NCBI RefSeq assembly: GCF_037975245.1
Contig: NC_092580.1
Coordinates: 28,113,501-28,177,500, forward strand
From: Apostichopus japonicus
Taxonomy: Eukaryota; Echinodermata; Holothuroidea; Aspidochirotida; Stichopodidae
Length of the DNA: 64,000 nt
Reading direction: 5' to 3'
The notes beneath the pieces are model-generated. The model was not told the origin of the DNA and made no database searches. It saw only the letters and a list, made by a program, of their open reading frames with translations. Within the stretch, counting starts at the first letter, position 1, and the number at the start of each line of letters is the position of its first letter. The position numbers and the translations under genes were made by a program. This document shows positions 38,129 to 51,191 of this stretch, piece by piece.

Positions 38129-41100
38129 GTTGTGAGACAATTCTAGTGCTGACTGATTGTTACAGAAACGCCCGATGTAACCACAGAACTATTGCTACAG
38201 GAACGACATCACTTTCCAGTTTCCGCATGTTGGATTTGAAGCTAGCATCCATTAGTAGCAGACTATAACAACAGCCACGAACACATAGAATCTACATCCG
38301 GCTTGTCGCTTTCAGCAAATTGCAGATGAACATTCTCACCCAAACAAATGCGTCAATCTACACTATACTTTTGACGTAGAGTCTTAACATTAGGCAATGA
38401 AGTGCCCAATGAATTTGTGATATTGTAAGAAGGTCTGAATTTGTTTTCCTTCAATTTTTATTATTTTTCTATCACCATTTTAAGGAGGTGGTGCACGGAT
38501 GGATTGGGGTAGTTGGTTTCTTTTAGAGGGGTTTGCTTTTGTTTCTTACATGTTTGTATTTTTCTTTACTGCTAGTATGTACATACATGTTTCCACTCAC
38601 ACAATCTGAAACGTCCATTGAAAGTAGTCATGATATTACAGACGCAATTATATTATTTTTGGAAGTTTTGCAGATGCGATATACTAAGGGTTCTATAGTA
38701 TCGACCTATTTTACAAGCACCTGCATCAGTAACTACATCTTGGTTGATACAGTTACTATAACTAGGTACCTTAAAGCTAAATAATACAACTCTTTCTGTA
38801 CACTTAAATTGCCATAATAAAAAGTGCAAGAAAGTGCTTGACCTCAGCTGACTTGCATTGTATATCGGTCTCAAGGGCGTAGGAACCGGGGGGCTGGGGG
38901 GCGCCAGCCCCCCCAGTGAAAAATGTGGAGGGGTGGAAGTATCATTCCGCCCCCCCCCCGTTTCGCAAGTCAGAGAACCCCTTTTTCATTTCCAAATGAG
39001 AAGAAAAATCTCATTTGGAGCACCAAATTGCATCTAAGGCCAGGTGAAAATACAAAATTAAGTTTACAAAATGGAGTCGGTGTTGAAGTGTGCTATATTG
39101 CACCAAATTGCATCTGAGGCTACCTGGAAATGCAAACAATTCCAAAGGGGAGGGGGACACCCCCTCCCCTTAGACCCCTCCCCCAGGCCGGCCATAAGTC
39201 TTCAGCCCCCCCCCCCCCCACTCAAAAGTACCTTCCTACGCCACTGATCAGTCTTTATCATTTATTGATCATTTGTCTAAGGAGGATCATAGGCCTATGG
39301 CTCCATTTGAATGTTAACCTATCCACAGCAGTCACGTAGCCGGGCTGGGGTCCTCTCTCCTTTCAGAGGGCCTAACAGGAGATGGTAAAACATTTGGGAA
39401 CGACTTGTAGATTTTTTTTTCAAAAGTAAGAACAACTGTGTAAGCCACAGCTAAATAGCCGTAAATTGTATAACTATTTCAACTAGTATTTTTTGCCACA
39501 AAATTCTTTCTTATCTGGTGCATCAAGTGTTTCTACCATGTGTGAAAATGAACGATGTTAGATAAGATCAGGATTTCGTAGAAAACCTTTTTCACGAGTC
39601 CGTGTCTTGGGTGTAGCAAGATGGCGCGCGTGACTTTCAAATCGCTGCAAAGCGTACCGTTGTCAGCTGTCTTTCGAAGTAGCTTCTATGTGGTGAATTT
39701 CCGTGTTCTGTGAATGAACGTTACTCACAACACAGAGGAAATGCTTGCTGCCCTCAATTATTTAAGTACTATATAGAGATGGCTCTGGTACTAACTCAAG
39801 TAACAAGCGAAGTTCATATGAAAAGGGGGATACAAATTATTATGCAGCATGGCAAGTCAGTTTAAATCAAACGGTCAATATATATAAATATCTAAAGATG
39901 TCCTTAATTTGTAATCTTTCATATTTTCATTTACTTACCAATCTTAAGAATCAAGTCCTCTTTGATGTGTAATAATCTTTCAATTTACACATGATGTGAT
40001 TTATCCTCGAATTAAAGATTGTTGTAGTTGAACGATCATAGAGCTGGTATTTTACATAGTATAGCTCCGTGATAAGAGATATTGACATGTTTGTCTTGTA
40101 CCAGTCGGAACGAGAGCTAAGATTCTTTATGCCTGTCTGCACCAAAACGTAAAGTAATAGCCATTCCGGCATAGACAGAGATGGAGAGAGGAGGAAGGGG
40201 AGTGGGAGGGAGAAAGAGAGGGTAGGGTATGTGGGTGAGGAAGTGAAAACATGGGATACATAGGTGGACTTACTTAAAGCAACTAATTCGAGAATGGAAA
40301 CAAGTATTGGAAAAGAAAATACAGGATAAAGTGACCATCAGTTTCAGTCAGTGGGCAGAGTTAGCGGATTCTACCATACTTCAAAACGTTCACTCTTTCT
40401 CTTCAAGTTTCTAGTGCGCATTAAACTAATTCTTAGGTGGTGAACAACTACCAATATCTCTTACTCTACATAGTGAAGGCTGGCAAGAGTAGCAGGGAAT
40501 ACTTTACCCTGTATCTCTAGCAAAATGCTATGCTATGCAAAATGAGAGCAAATTGCTATACAAGCTTGTGCAAAGATGTATAGCAGGTTTTGTACACAGG
40601 AACTACGGTATTTTATAAGAGACAAAAGATCAGAGCCCACAAAACTGTTATGCAAATTTTAAAATGGATTCCCCTCGGTAGGGTTGACATGGAATCGTGT
40701 GGGTGGGGGTGGGGGGGGGGGTAGGGTGGCTTAGAGGAGCATATAGAGAAGTGAGAACATATGTCTTTTAAAATATATATATATATACATTAGCCCTATG
40801 GCTTTTATTTTCAATAGCATTAATCTTATTTTATTTTTAAATAATTTTTATCCAAATATGATTTAAGAAATGATTACCAAACTTATTATTTTTTTTTCTT
40901 TTCAAGAATTACAAGTACATTTTTATTACATATAATCAGTGAGGTGGATCCACATACTAGATATGAAGATACACTAACATGTGCTTTTTTTTTTTTATAG
41001 TTTCCAAACCCAGACATCACAAAAAAGAAAAGAAAAAAATATTGTAATACAACTCCCTCTTCCTGGTCCACTTTTTCATCCCTACTACTTCCTTACTACA

Positions 41101-42716
41101 CAGTCTCATTGCTAATTTCAGTGACAATGTTATTTTATTGGACATACATGGTAATAGGATTATGGCAATTCATGTCATTGTGGCATATATCGTTATTTTT
41201 TATCTTGTTTGACCATCAAGAGATAAATTCAGAATTTTAGAAACTTATACACATATATATTTCTCTGAAATTCAAGCTATTGTATTCAGTAAAAGGACTG
41301 TCTGAAATGACAAGTGGTGGAAAACAGGAGAGACATGTCACAAATGCAATTCCAATAAATGCCATATCGAGCACTTTTTCTCTAAGTTTAACTTTAGAAA
41401 TCAACATGTGAAGAATGTTGAGTACGTTTTCAATCTGTGAATGGCCATGTTGACTAAATAGATGTTCCTTCAATCTGCATGTTTGTTTATATGTTGAATA
41501 CAATACTCAACAATTCGATTCTATATCTAGATGTTAACTCAGTTATTCACTCTTTCAATCCAAATGTCTATTTACATATTTTTTCTCAATACTGACTCTC
41601 TTAAAAATTGTGTCTACATTTCAATCCATTTCCACTTGCCCACCCAAACTTCCCTCTATCAATCTATTTCTACATTATTACTCTTGCATTATTAATAGGT
41701 CAATTCAATTACACAAGCCTACACAATGGTCACTTGTTCAATGCATTAATTGTAATACATTCCTCTACAGCATTACAATTAAAGTTGATGTTTTATCTTG
41801 TCCAAAATGATGAAAATAGTTTTTGTTATTTTGGTCATAATTTGTAAGTATAAATTCCAAAAAAGACATTTAATTAAAAATCCATATATATATATAAATC
41901 AACAAAAGGCATGACAGATTTATTTGAAGAAAGAAAGAAAGAAATTGAAACAACAATAGAATTTCATGGAGTTCTGTAATACCTCTAACAATGAAATGAC
42001 TTCCAAAAAAGTCTGTAAATTCAACCAAAAATAAATTCTTATGTGACTGACTTAACTTGAGTCAAAAGACAAGTGTTTTTAGTTGTTTATGCTCAATTTT
42101 GTAATATTATTCCTTACTAAATTCCCCCCAATAACTGAGGTTATTAGCTGGACCATAGTCAAAGTTTCATTCCAAAATATTGCACGGAATAGTCATAAAA
42201 AAAATTGAATATTGATTCACTGAATTTCTTAGTTGATGATTGAATTTCTTTGGCTGAAAAAAGAAGCCTAACATGATGTTAATTTGAAGAATAATTTTTT
42301 AGGATTGGTAAAAATTGCTGATGAATACCAAACAAACGAATTAAAATAATCCTGTTATAATTATGATGCATATGGGTGCAAATGTCATGGAATAAACAAG
42401 AATAAACGTGAAAATTACAGAAAATTACAACCAAGCTTTCATTTGAAGAAGTTCCAAAGGTAGGACAACAAACAAGGATAGTAAGTTCTAAAACTGGAGT
42501 TACACAGACCTCTGGTGACCTTAAATGTCATTTGGCCTCAAGAAGAAAGAGAAGACAAAGGCCCAAGAAGATTTAAGTTTGCTTTTCGAAGAATATTCTG
42601 ATAGGATTAAATCATCAGATTCCATAACTCTAACATGACACCTGTCACCTACACAGGCTTTTTGCGGTAGATTAGCAATTTCTGTTAACGATTTGTTTCT
42701 TGTAATCGTTACATTT
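38129..42716. other. Intergenic region between ARPC4 and the brambleberry-like gene
   Basis: The ARPC4 5' UTR and promoter must lie in 38,129 to about 38,400, but I see no clear TATA box. The rest contains the GC-rich TIR element at 38,876-39,242, a GGAGAGAGGAGG-rich patch at 40,180-40,240, a G-run near 40,708-40,720, and a short dispersed repeat at 40,525-40,605 (GTATAGCAGGTTTTGTACAC). A related copy of that repeat is at 62,972-63,020. A minus-strand AATAAA at 41,924-41,919 is one candidate end for the brambleberry-like transcript. Confidence 0.5.
38876..39242 (+). mobile_element. GC-rich TIR element, copy 1
   Basis: It starts GGCGTAGGAA and ends TTCCTACGCC, a perfect 10-bp terminal inverted repeat 367 bases apart. 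Inside are GGGGCGCCAGCCCCCC-type palindromes and long C-runs. An inverted second copy at 49,411-49,775 matches along nearly its whole length, including AAATGAGAAGAAAAATCTCA-like and GCACCAAATTGCATCT blocks. No transposase is encoded. Confidence 0.8.
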
Positions 42717-45700
42717 TCATTCAATTTCTGAAATTCTTGCTGAAGACAGACGATTCTTCCCCTTTCCCTCTACTGTTTTGATGAATGTATCAACCGTCTC
42801 TCGATCTAGGAGCGGATTTGGTGAAGGGTTTTGACTTCTTCTTCTCAGGTTGTAAGGTGATTTACCAGAAGGAGACTGAGAAAGAAAACAAAGACTATAC
42901 ACTTATGTAATGTGCATTTAATATTTGTATTTGTTTATTTATCTGCCGAAAAAAAAGACTAAAACACATTAATCCTTATATTCTTCTTTAGCAAACTAAA
43001 ACAGTCCACCTTGAAGTTGGAGAAGGATATCCAGTCAGCATTATTTGCAATGAAGCCTCCAACAAAATTTCACATTTTGTTATCCATGTGGAAATAATAC
43101 CAAACGATATGATGAGTATCATTGATTTTAATTGAATTTTGTGAATATGAAATATGAACTGTTAAGGAGATTTAGATAAGCACACTCTATGTTTACAGGA
43201 CAGTACATTTGAATGTGATACTGGTCAGTGTCCAGCGTTAATACAACTCTGTTAAGATAACAATTTTAGAAGCTTTACGCATGATTTTCATTCATGTTCC
43301 TTTGGGGGGTGGGTGAGGTGGGGTTGGGGGAGGGGTGTCGGGCTGGTCATTTAACGTCTATTTATCAAATATTCTGAGGAATGAGTGAGTGACAGAGAAA
43401 TATACATTTAGGAAAAATTTTCCTTTGGTTTCTTTCTTAATTGATTCTTACACAATTAAACAATTTTAGGAGCTTTCCACATGATTTAATTTTTAGTTTC
43501 CTTTAAAGGGGGGGGGGGGGGGATCGGTGAGGTGGGGAAGGAGTGTTGGGCTGGTCATTCAATGTCTATTTATCAAGTATTCTGTGGAATGAGTGAGTGA
43601 CAGAGAAATATACATTTAGGAAAACCTCTCCTTTTGGTTTCTTACTTAATTGATTCTTACACACTTAAACAATTTTAGGAGCTTTCCACATGATTTTATT
43701 TTTTATTTTCCTTTAAAGGGGGGGGGAGGGGGGATGGGTGTTTGGCTGGTCATGCATATCTATTTATCAAGTATTCTGAGGAATGAGTGAGTGAAAGAGA
43801 AATATACATTTAGGAAAACCTTTCCGTTTGGTTTTGTACTTAGTTGATTCTTACACAGTTCTCCAATACTCACTGTAAAAGGTGTTGAGCTGCGTGATGT
43901 GTTGTTCTTGCTTCCCTTGGGTCGCCCTCTCTTCTTGACAGTCACAGAAATATCCCCATGTGGAGATGTAAAAGTCAGTTTACTCATATCTGCAAGATTA
44001 AATGCCAAAGAGAAAATTTGTGTGATAAAAAATTCAAAAATTTAAATGTAACTTCTTCTTTTTTTGTATTTTTGTATTATATATTTTTATTATTTATATA
44101 TTTATTTTATATATTTTATGGGTCAATTTAAACGTTTCAGCGACTGATGCAGCTACAGTGGACAAAAATTTATTTCATTGAACATTCCTTACATTGATCT
44201 GGAATTTTCTGTTACATGACTTCTAAAGAAGAGATTATTTTACTTGGATATCTTCTTCAATGTTATTCTGGACACAATGTGGTCCATTAGCTTGACTTGT
44301 AAAATTCCAAATAATGAAGTAAAAATAAAAAAAGGCTGAAACTTTTCAAAATACTATTTACATGTAATTAAAACTAATATGGAAAGTTTCCAGGTGGAAA
44401 AAAAAACAGTTGAGGATCAAAACTAATTTAATACTCACTCACTAACCTTGGCTTTGTGAGACAATCAAGAGGTTGACTAACTCATTAACCTTGGCTTTGT
44501 GAGACCATCCAGAAGGAGGCTCACTAATTAACCTTGGCTTCGTGAGACAATCACGAGGAAGTGCCCATGTTAGATTACTTGCCAGTAGTATAACAAGACA
44601 TGACTTGATTCAGAAAATTTAAAAATGAGGTGACTCTAACAGGTTTGTCAACCCCCTCCCACCCCCCCCCCCTGGGGAAATAATGTAGTCAAACTGTGTC
44701 AGGAAAATTGCTGATAATGATTCGACTCTACTTTTACACTTCACGAATTGTTACATCTCTGTCAATTGCTATCTTATTCTGAATGATAATTGGGAAGCCA
44801 GGTGATACTGTTGACCAACGAAAGCAAAGTAATCAGATACAAACCCATTTCAGATCTGTTGAAAGAAGAGGCATTCAATATGGGTACACCTGAATCCAGG
44901 ATGACCGGTGTCGTCGGACGGCTAGGTCTGCGGCTGCCGGGTAAGGCGCTAACGAAGCTCTCCGTGTCCGAGTCGCTGCTGTAGTCAGATTGATTTGGCA
45001 TGTATGTGATGTCACGATCCTCTTGGTATGGCGATGTTATTGCAGATAGTGACGAGGGACCTGATTGGATAGAGAGAGAGGAAGAATAAGACAATGAACA
45101 CAAAACAATGCACATAATATCAATACTTTTGTGAACCTATTTCTTGGTGAATGAAATCATAAATCATAGCTGATCCTAGTCAAAATCAGAGGAGGTAGAA
45201 AATAATGTAAGAAAAAAATGACTTTTATTAAAAAGTATGAAGTTTAAATTTTCTTTCAGGTAAGTACAAAAAAAAAAACCTTTGACATCCAAGCACATCA
45301 GGGAACTTATACTTATTATGAGCAATCCGCATGCCAAAGTTGGATCAATAACAACATCGACCTTTTGCGATATCATATTTACAACCATGGTAGTCACACA
45401 CATATACATCACACCAACTGCATATTCTACTTATCTACCTCCAGCAAGTCACCAAAGAGTTCGCTGAACAATATATGGTTTTGGTAAAATATTGAATTTA
45501 AACATTAGCCAAATGGACAACATACTGAGCTTGAAAAACTCTTGTGCTGAACTTGAAGTATGTATTTTAAATCCTCCTACAAGCTGCAGGAACTTGGAAA
45601 GAAGCCTTATTGGGTTATCAAAGCTGCAAGCTGACCGAAGTCAGTCTCTTAGATTCATATTTAACCTCCATGATTATGAATTGTCAACAACTCTGTAACT

Positions 45701-48700
45701 AGAAGACATACATTAATCTTGGAGTGACTCGAACTGGGGACCTTATGATTGAAAGGCACCGGGGTTAACCACTGAGCTAATTACACTCCATAGTATGTCC
45801 TACAAGTATGTCCTACAAGTATGTCCTACAAGTATGTCCTACAAGTATGTCCTACAAGTATGTCCTACAGATCCTCAATACATAAACATTTGCTTGTTTA
45901 TGTCTATATATTTTTATTTGTAATCAGAAATTCACTGTTTTCCTTTATAAAATGCAAAAGTGTTTCCAGGGTAAGGGTGAGAATATGGAGAGATCCCTTG
46001 TAGTTTATTTAACCAAGAATTGTTCATCACATTTGCATTCCCACAATACAACAGAAATGGTATGATGAGAGTTCTAGGGAATCAATGAGGGTGGACACCC
46101 TGAAGATTTCAAGAGTTTTTCCTTTTCCAAACTATAAAAGATGGCGGTTGGCAAACCTTTCACAGCTGGCATGGAGTTTACAGGAAGCGGTGAAAAGTTG
46201 GTTTCATCCGTAGCGATTTGTCTGTTGACAACATTACCTAATTGTGAAAGGCAAAGAGAATATTATGAACAGACTTACTAATAAGAACTATAGACAGAGC
46301 TAATAATTGCCTAATACATGTAGCAACCCACAAGCATATAGCTAATTTTTAAGCAAAACATAGCTCTGTTAAGTTTTTGTCTATACGATGAAGCTACAAC
46401 AGTTTATGAGAATTTAGCATTAATGCATATTCAAAAATTCAGCTTTCAACTTAAACTGCATATTCATAGGATGCAGACACAAGGCTACGAATCAAAAAAT
46501 CCAACTTAGGGTTTGATGACAAATGCAAAGCATGTACTTGGATTTAGGTCATTCATAACAAAATGCTCTACAAATAATTTTGAAATATTTTGACAAGAAG
46601 TATTCCCTTACCAACTTTTTCATGGAGTTCAACCAGTAATTTATGATTCAGCTGATTGTAGTCTTCATAATAGTAGACAAAACCCAGTAAAATGACAAAT
46701 GCCACGGTGCTAGAGATCTTCCGGCAAAGCCACACGTTTCGGTAAATAGTTTCCTGGAGGGTGAGAAAGAAGAGATCTCAACTTTAACATAAGTCAAGTG
46801 TGCTATTTTCTAAATGAATGAAACGAACTATAATATGTTGCTGACGGTCAAATTTTTATGGTTTGTACTTTTTAAAATGTACAACACATGGGGAAATGCA
46901 GTGCTTACATTCGGATAGCACTCTTCAGGTCTATTAATTCAGGTCTTTTCTTAATAATATACTGATGTGGCGATGGCTTTGTTAACCACAAAAAAAAAAA
47001 ATCTGCAATACATTATGCTTACTCAACATATCATTATGTGATAATGGATAAATAATTCCCTGCAAAAATTTGACAATTTATAGTTGGTCACGAACTGGCT
47101 AATGTTAAATAATTTGTAACGTACAAAAATAATTGGAACTGTTTGGCAAACTGGTTTACTTCACTAGCTTATTTTGACTATTAGTATAAGTAAAAGAACG
47201 GTCACTCATATTCGAAAAAGGGAAACTTGATACAAGAAAGCTGGTGTTCATCTACAATCATTATATGGATATAATGTCCTGCTGCAACATTCCTAAACCT
47301 AGGGATTCACTAAGCTAAATTTTTAACAAGCCTTTTTATGCATATGATTGAAGCATTTTCCATCACTGAGATGTAACTTTAATTCAACATGCCACCTTAA
47401 TTTCTCAAACCTCCAGGAATATTTCGGAATGGTTTTAGCCTTTATTCGTTTTCTATCATGATACAGTTTAATGGCAATACCAATAATAACCTTTCAACTT
47501 AAACAGAAATAAATTGCAAACATGCACTAATGTAAAATTAATACAAAAATTACATACATGTCAGTTACTGTTAGACATCAGGGTATATTGTATCAAAATT
47601 ATTGACACACTTTTGTTCTCATATTTAACACAAATTACAAATTTTCGTGGGAAACTTACTTCGTCTTCATTCTCATTCCAGCTGAATAGCGCCCTCTCTG
47701 TCACCCAGCTCAGTAAGACGACCCCAAACATCCACAGCCGAGCACCTGCTGACCGAGGGGCAGACGTCACGATATAAACGATTAAGATAGCAGCCACGTA
47801 GAATAGCAAAGACTGAATCCAACTAAATTCTCCTAGGATCAGTCTCTGGATTACGTTTATTCTCTCAAAAGTCTTATCGAAAAGGAGTTGTTGTTGACCT
47901 GTACTGCTCTTCATCTCATCGAAAATATCTCGAACACTGTCGGCCGACGACTTCAAGGCCTCTCTGAGGTATTTTTCATTCTGCAAGATGACTTCTTGAT
48001 TCTGCATGGAGGCAGTTTGTTTCTCCATCATTTGTGATTGCAAATTGCTGGTGACCTCCAGTTGGTCGGCGACTACTTCCGAGCTCTTGGCTAACTTTGA
48101 GACAGTCTCCTCTGTCTTCTCATGCCAAACTTGGCTTTGAAGGAAGAAGCAGATGTTCTGGGAGTGGGTGAAGAATTCTGTGTAAGCATTAAATGCAGCT
48201 ATATCTGTCTGCATGGGAGAGAGACAGCTACTGGTAGACTGGTCTTCCGAACACGGATATAGAGTCGTGAATCCCGCCTTCTCCAGATGACAATTGGTAA
48301 GAGCAAGGGCCATTCTACTCTGTTCATCATCGGTCAGCTTTTTACATCCTAGAGAGGCAGGTAGAAAATGTGTAATTTAATTGTATAGAATATATTTTCT
48401 ATAATGAGGTGGAAAAGAGTGATTAATGGAAATAAAGGAAAGACACTATGTATCTTCTTACAAAAAAATATGAAAACTTTGATATTAGATAATTGCAGAA
48501 GGAGGATGAGGAAGGCAGTGGCGTACGTCGAATGTGAAACCAGCACCGGACACATTTTCATTGATACGGACATATGATCAATTGGCCAAGAATATAGTTT
48601 TAAGTTGTGAGATCTACAAAGGTTTCACCAAAGGATGTCTAAATGTGCTACAATGTTCAAATATGGAGGGGAAAAAACCCCTAGAAAACACTCAATAAAG

Positions 48701-50098
48701 AGGATACTTCCTGCAATTATGCACAATTTTTAATAACATTTTATTCACTTAAACATGTCACTGACTGAAGGAACACATGGTGTACTTGATATTAATACTG
48801 TGGGACTTCACCATCAATGATGGTTCATACAGTTTGTAAATTGTACATCAACCTTGGTTGAGCTTTGAACAATAGCAACAGAAAGACACATCTAAAATTT
48901 GTTCTTGTTGACAATCTAATCATATTTTCAACTCTTCTCCCTGCAGATAACCTTAGAATCATTTGTTCTGATACCTTGCATTTTGCTTTACAGCAATTAA
49001 TTAAAGATCTGCTTTATTTGCTCCAATTATAACACGCTATAGCTCTAGAAAAGTTTTGTGACGTAATAGACTTGCCACGGTTGTAAATCAACCTCAGGCT
49101 CTTCAAATAGCCTGCGTAGCTTAACAACCCTCATTGTGTAAACACTGTGTGGAAATATGTTCATGTCTACAGTCTAGTTTTTCATACAGCGTTCACACAA
49201 AGACCCTGATGCAAGAAAAAATATGTGGCAGGGTTTGCATACTCATTGGTAAAAAGAGGTCATTTGACGAACAAGGCAGGTCGATTATATAATCTCAAGA
49301 AACTTTTCCCTGATAGCATGCTTTAGTTGGGGTCTATACAGCAGGCCTTTAATATATGGGAAAACATCTGTCTTTTATCCTCAGAAATAATAAAAAGAGT
49401 AATAATCAGTGGCATAGGAAGGTACTTTTGAGTGGGGGGGGGGGGCTGAAGACTGATGGCTGGCCTGGGGGAGGGGTTTAAGGGGAGAGGGTGTCCCCCT
49501 CCCCTTTGGATTTTGTTTGCATTTCCAGGTGGCCTCAGGTGCAATTTGGTGCAATTTAGCACACTTCAACCCACCCACTCCATTTTGTATATAATTTTGC
49601 ATTTTTCACTTGGCCTTAGATGCAATTTGGTACTCTAAATGAGATTTTTTTTTCTCATTTGGAAATGAAGAAGGGGTTTTCTGACTTGCGAAGCGGGGGG
49701 GTGGAATGATACTTCCGCCCCTCCATATTTTCACAGGGGGGGCTGGCGCCCCCCAGCCCTCCCGGTTCCTACGCCCTTGGTAATAATAATAAACAATAAT
49801 AGCTAGAATTAGACAGGCAGGTAACTTATGAGTGACCACAAATACACTAACCTTCTGTAACTTTTGTTAACGCAGTTGTCCAGCATTTACCATACCGTGG
49901 ATTTTTGCTTTCTTTATTGATAAGAGCAAACTGGGACTGTCCACTTTCAAACCTGTGCTTGTCACTATTTCCCATCTGATATTTTCCATCTCCTTGTGTT
50001 TGCACCGATTTCGCGAAGCATATTATTACCAATACTATCAACAACATATTAGAGCCTAGCCTCGACATGCTGTTACTAGTATAAGAATCACACATCAT
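42717..50098 (-). CDS. bmb: Brambleberry-like nuclear fusion protein (KAR5/GEX1/BMB family)
   Basis: The brambleberry/KAR5/GEX1 family acts at the nuclear envelope in karyogamy; in zebrafish it is a maternal factor for fusing pronuclei and karyomeres. Seven coding exons on the minus strand: 50098-49852, 48348-47660, 46753-46612, 46237-46157, 45060-44845, 43989-43874, 42875-42717. All are GT-AG with matching phase, totalling about 549 residues. An in-frame stop just upstream fixes the start in exon 1. A second ATG 30 bases in (MSRLGSN) may be the real start, since it directly precedes the signal-like MLLIVLVIICFAKS. Then come a luminal Cys region (CWTTALTKVTEGCKKLTDDE and LALTNCHLEKAGF), a coiled coil (about 150-240), three membrane segments (about 259-278, 286-303, 324-341), an acidic/Ser-rich stretch, an AT-hook-like KKRGRPKGSK (477-486), and a basic tail with SPYNLRRRS. 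The family call rests on the NCHLEK block, the LWMFGVVLLSWVTERAL membrane block and this overall layout. Confidence 0.9.
43261..43865 (-). repeat. Three tandem copies of a ~205-bp unit in a brambleberry intron
   Basis: Units begin CAATTTTAGAAGCTTT or CAATTTTAGGAGCTTT at 43,261, 43,461 and 43,670. Each has a G-rich block, GGCTGGTCAT, CTATTTATCAA, GGAATGAGTGAGTGA and GAAATATACATTTAGGAAAA. The third unit runs up to the exon 6 donor at 43,873, so the array directly abuts that splice site. Confidence 0.85.
44438..44575 (+). repeat. Three tandem copies of a 43-bp unit
   Basis: AACCTTGGCTTTGTGAGAC recurs at 44,445, 44,488 and 44,531 at a 43-base period. It lies in the intron between brambleberry exons 5 and 6, near a poly-C run at 44,661-44,672. 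Confidence 0.85.
45558..45790 (-). repeat. SINE family 4, copy in a brambleberry intron
   Basis: It matches the 29,732 element with small changes (CTGCAAGCTGACCGAAGTC, AACTGGGGACCTTATGATTG). Box B is mutated (GTTCGAGTC kept, CCGG lost to CCAG), and the head reads ACTGAGCTAATTACACTCC on the plus strand, so it is older than the 29.7 kb copy. Confidence 0.85.
45793..45870 (+). repeat. 13-bp minisatellite (six copies) abutting a SINE
   Basis: TATGTCCTACAAG is repeated six times, starting right at the tRNA-head end of the SINE that finishes at 45,790. Copies are almost perfect, suggesting recent expansion. Confidence 0.9.
48402..48570 (-). repeat. Dispersed repeat family 5, inverted copy
   Basis: Its reverse complement matches 55,202-55,390: GGTTTCACATTCGACGTACG, GTAAGAAGATAC, GTGTCTTTCCTTTATTTCC and TTTTCCACCTCATTATAG. 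It lies in the first brambleberry intron. A more diverged related piece is at 50,785-50,850. Confidence 0.8.
49411..49775 (-). mobile_element. GC-rich TIR element, copy 2 (inverted)
   Basis: It begins GGCATAGGAA and ends TTCCTACGCC. This is the reverse orientation of the element at 38,876, with the same internal order. It lies in the first brambleberry intron. The two copies differ by point changes and by the lengths of G/C runs. Confidence 0.8.
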
Positions 50099-51190
50099 GT
50101 TTTATATTTTTGTGGACATCGACCGGTCGTCTTTTCATAGCAGTTTCATAATTGTAAATAAATCGCTCATAAATTTGAAAGTGATTGACAAAGCTATTGA
50201 ACGATCCACCTAACACAAAAGTAACATTCCAACACTGTTGACATAAATCGCGAATCATACTACCAGTACCAAACAAAATATACCAGCGATTGCGCAATCT
50301 CATTCCTATTACAATGGATCATTTTGAATTCAATCAATGATCGTTTGCTAACGTTAGACCAATCACAACGAAGACTTGTAACGGAAAGCCACTGAAACGG
50401 AAAGTACAAGACGCCGCATATAATAGAACGTGTCATTGCAGTGAGATAATTTGTTATAGATCGTAAAAAAAATTGGCGCCAAATGTGTGCCCATCTCACA
50501 CCCCTTCTGGCATTGAATTTGGTGTGTTATATTGCAAAAAATAAATCACCGCTGGACGACATTTGCCCTTGACTAATTTGTAACGTATTGTAATGTAAAT
50601 AGAGGCAATAGATGTCTTATTTTGCAGACCGCTTAGAAATATATATTGGCCTATATGTGAAGTACAGGTTTTATTTCTGCCAGAGCCATTTTAAAGTTTG
50701 AGAAATGATTCCGGTTATATAGTCAACTCATGCAATCAAGCGCCGATACACTTCCCATATCTGCAGATAAGAGCATCGGACTTTGTCAGAGTGGGACAGC
50801 CTCCACTTTCAACGTACATCACCGTGCCGACCCGCCTCAGCCAGCTTCTGAAATATATTAAAAAGAATCAATAAAAAAGAGAGTGGGACAGCCTCTGGGT
50901 CCAGGATCAACTGCATGGTGCCCACATGGCGTATTTTCCTGCCCTACGCTAATGGGACACACGTCCAACCCGATCATATTACCTAGGCAGTCGGGTACAA
51001 ACATATTAGATACAACGTCGGAACAATTTTCCGCCCGCCTGGCCAAATAACTTGATCCGCCCTTTCTCCTCGCGATTTCACGTTCGATTTGGCCGAGGTA
51101 CAATTCTGCAACGTGTATCAACGGCACGAGATATGGCTTCGCGACTCGCGGGGTCACGGAGTTCCATGTACGCGGTGCTGTATACAAAGT
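50099..51190. other. 5' flank of the brambleberry-like gene
   Basis: This is the presumed promoter side of the minus-strand brambleberry-like gene. It holds a weak family 5 repeat fragment (50,785-50,850) and a duplicated GTGGGACAGCCTC word (50,789 and 50,883). A 109-codon minus-strand ORF (51,187-50,858) has a more balanced base composition than its surroundings; it reads VAKPYLVPLIHVAELYLGQI in its middle. I do not recognise it and cannot call it a gene. Confidence 0.4.
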
Positions 51191-51191
51191 T

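Noticed and set aside
45793-45870. CRISPR-like array
   Set aside because: Head-to-tail 13-bp units without spacers in an animal genome; a simple minisatellite.
47561-47659. C-terminal extension of the long brambleberry ORF past 47,660
   Set aside because: A GTAAGT donor sits at 47,659-47,654 and the next exon (46,753) continues in phase with a membrane segment, so this part is intron.
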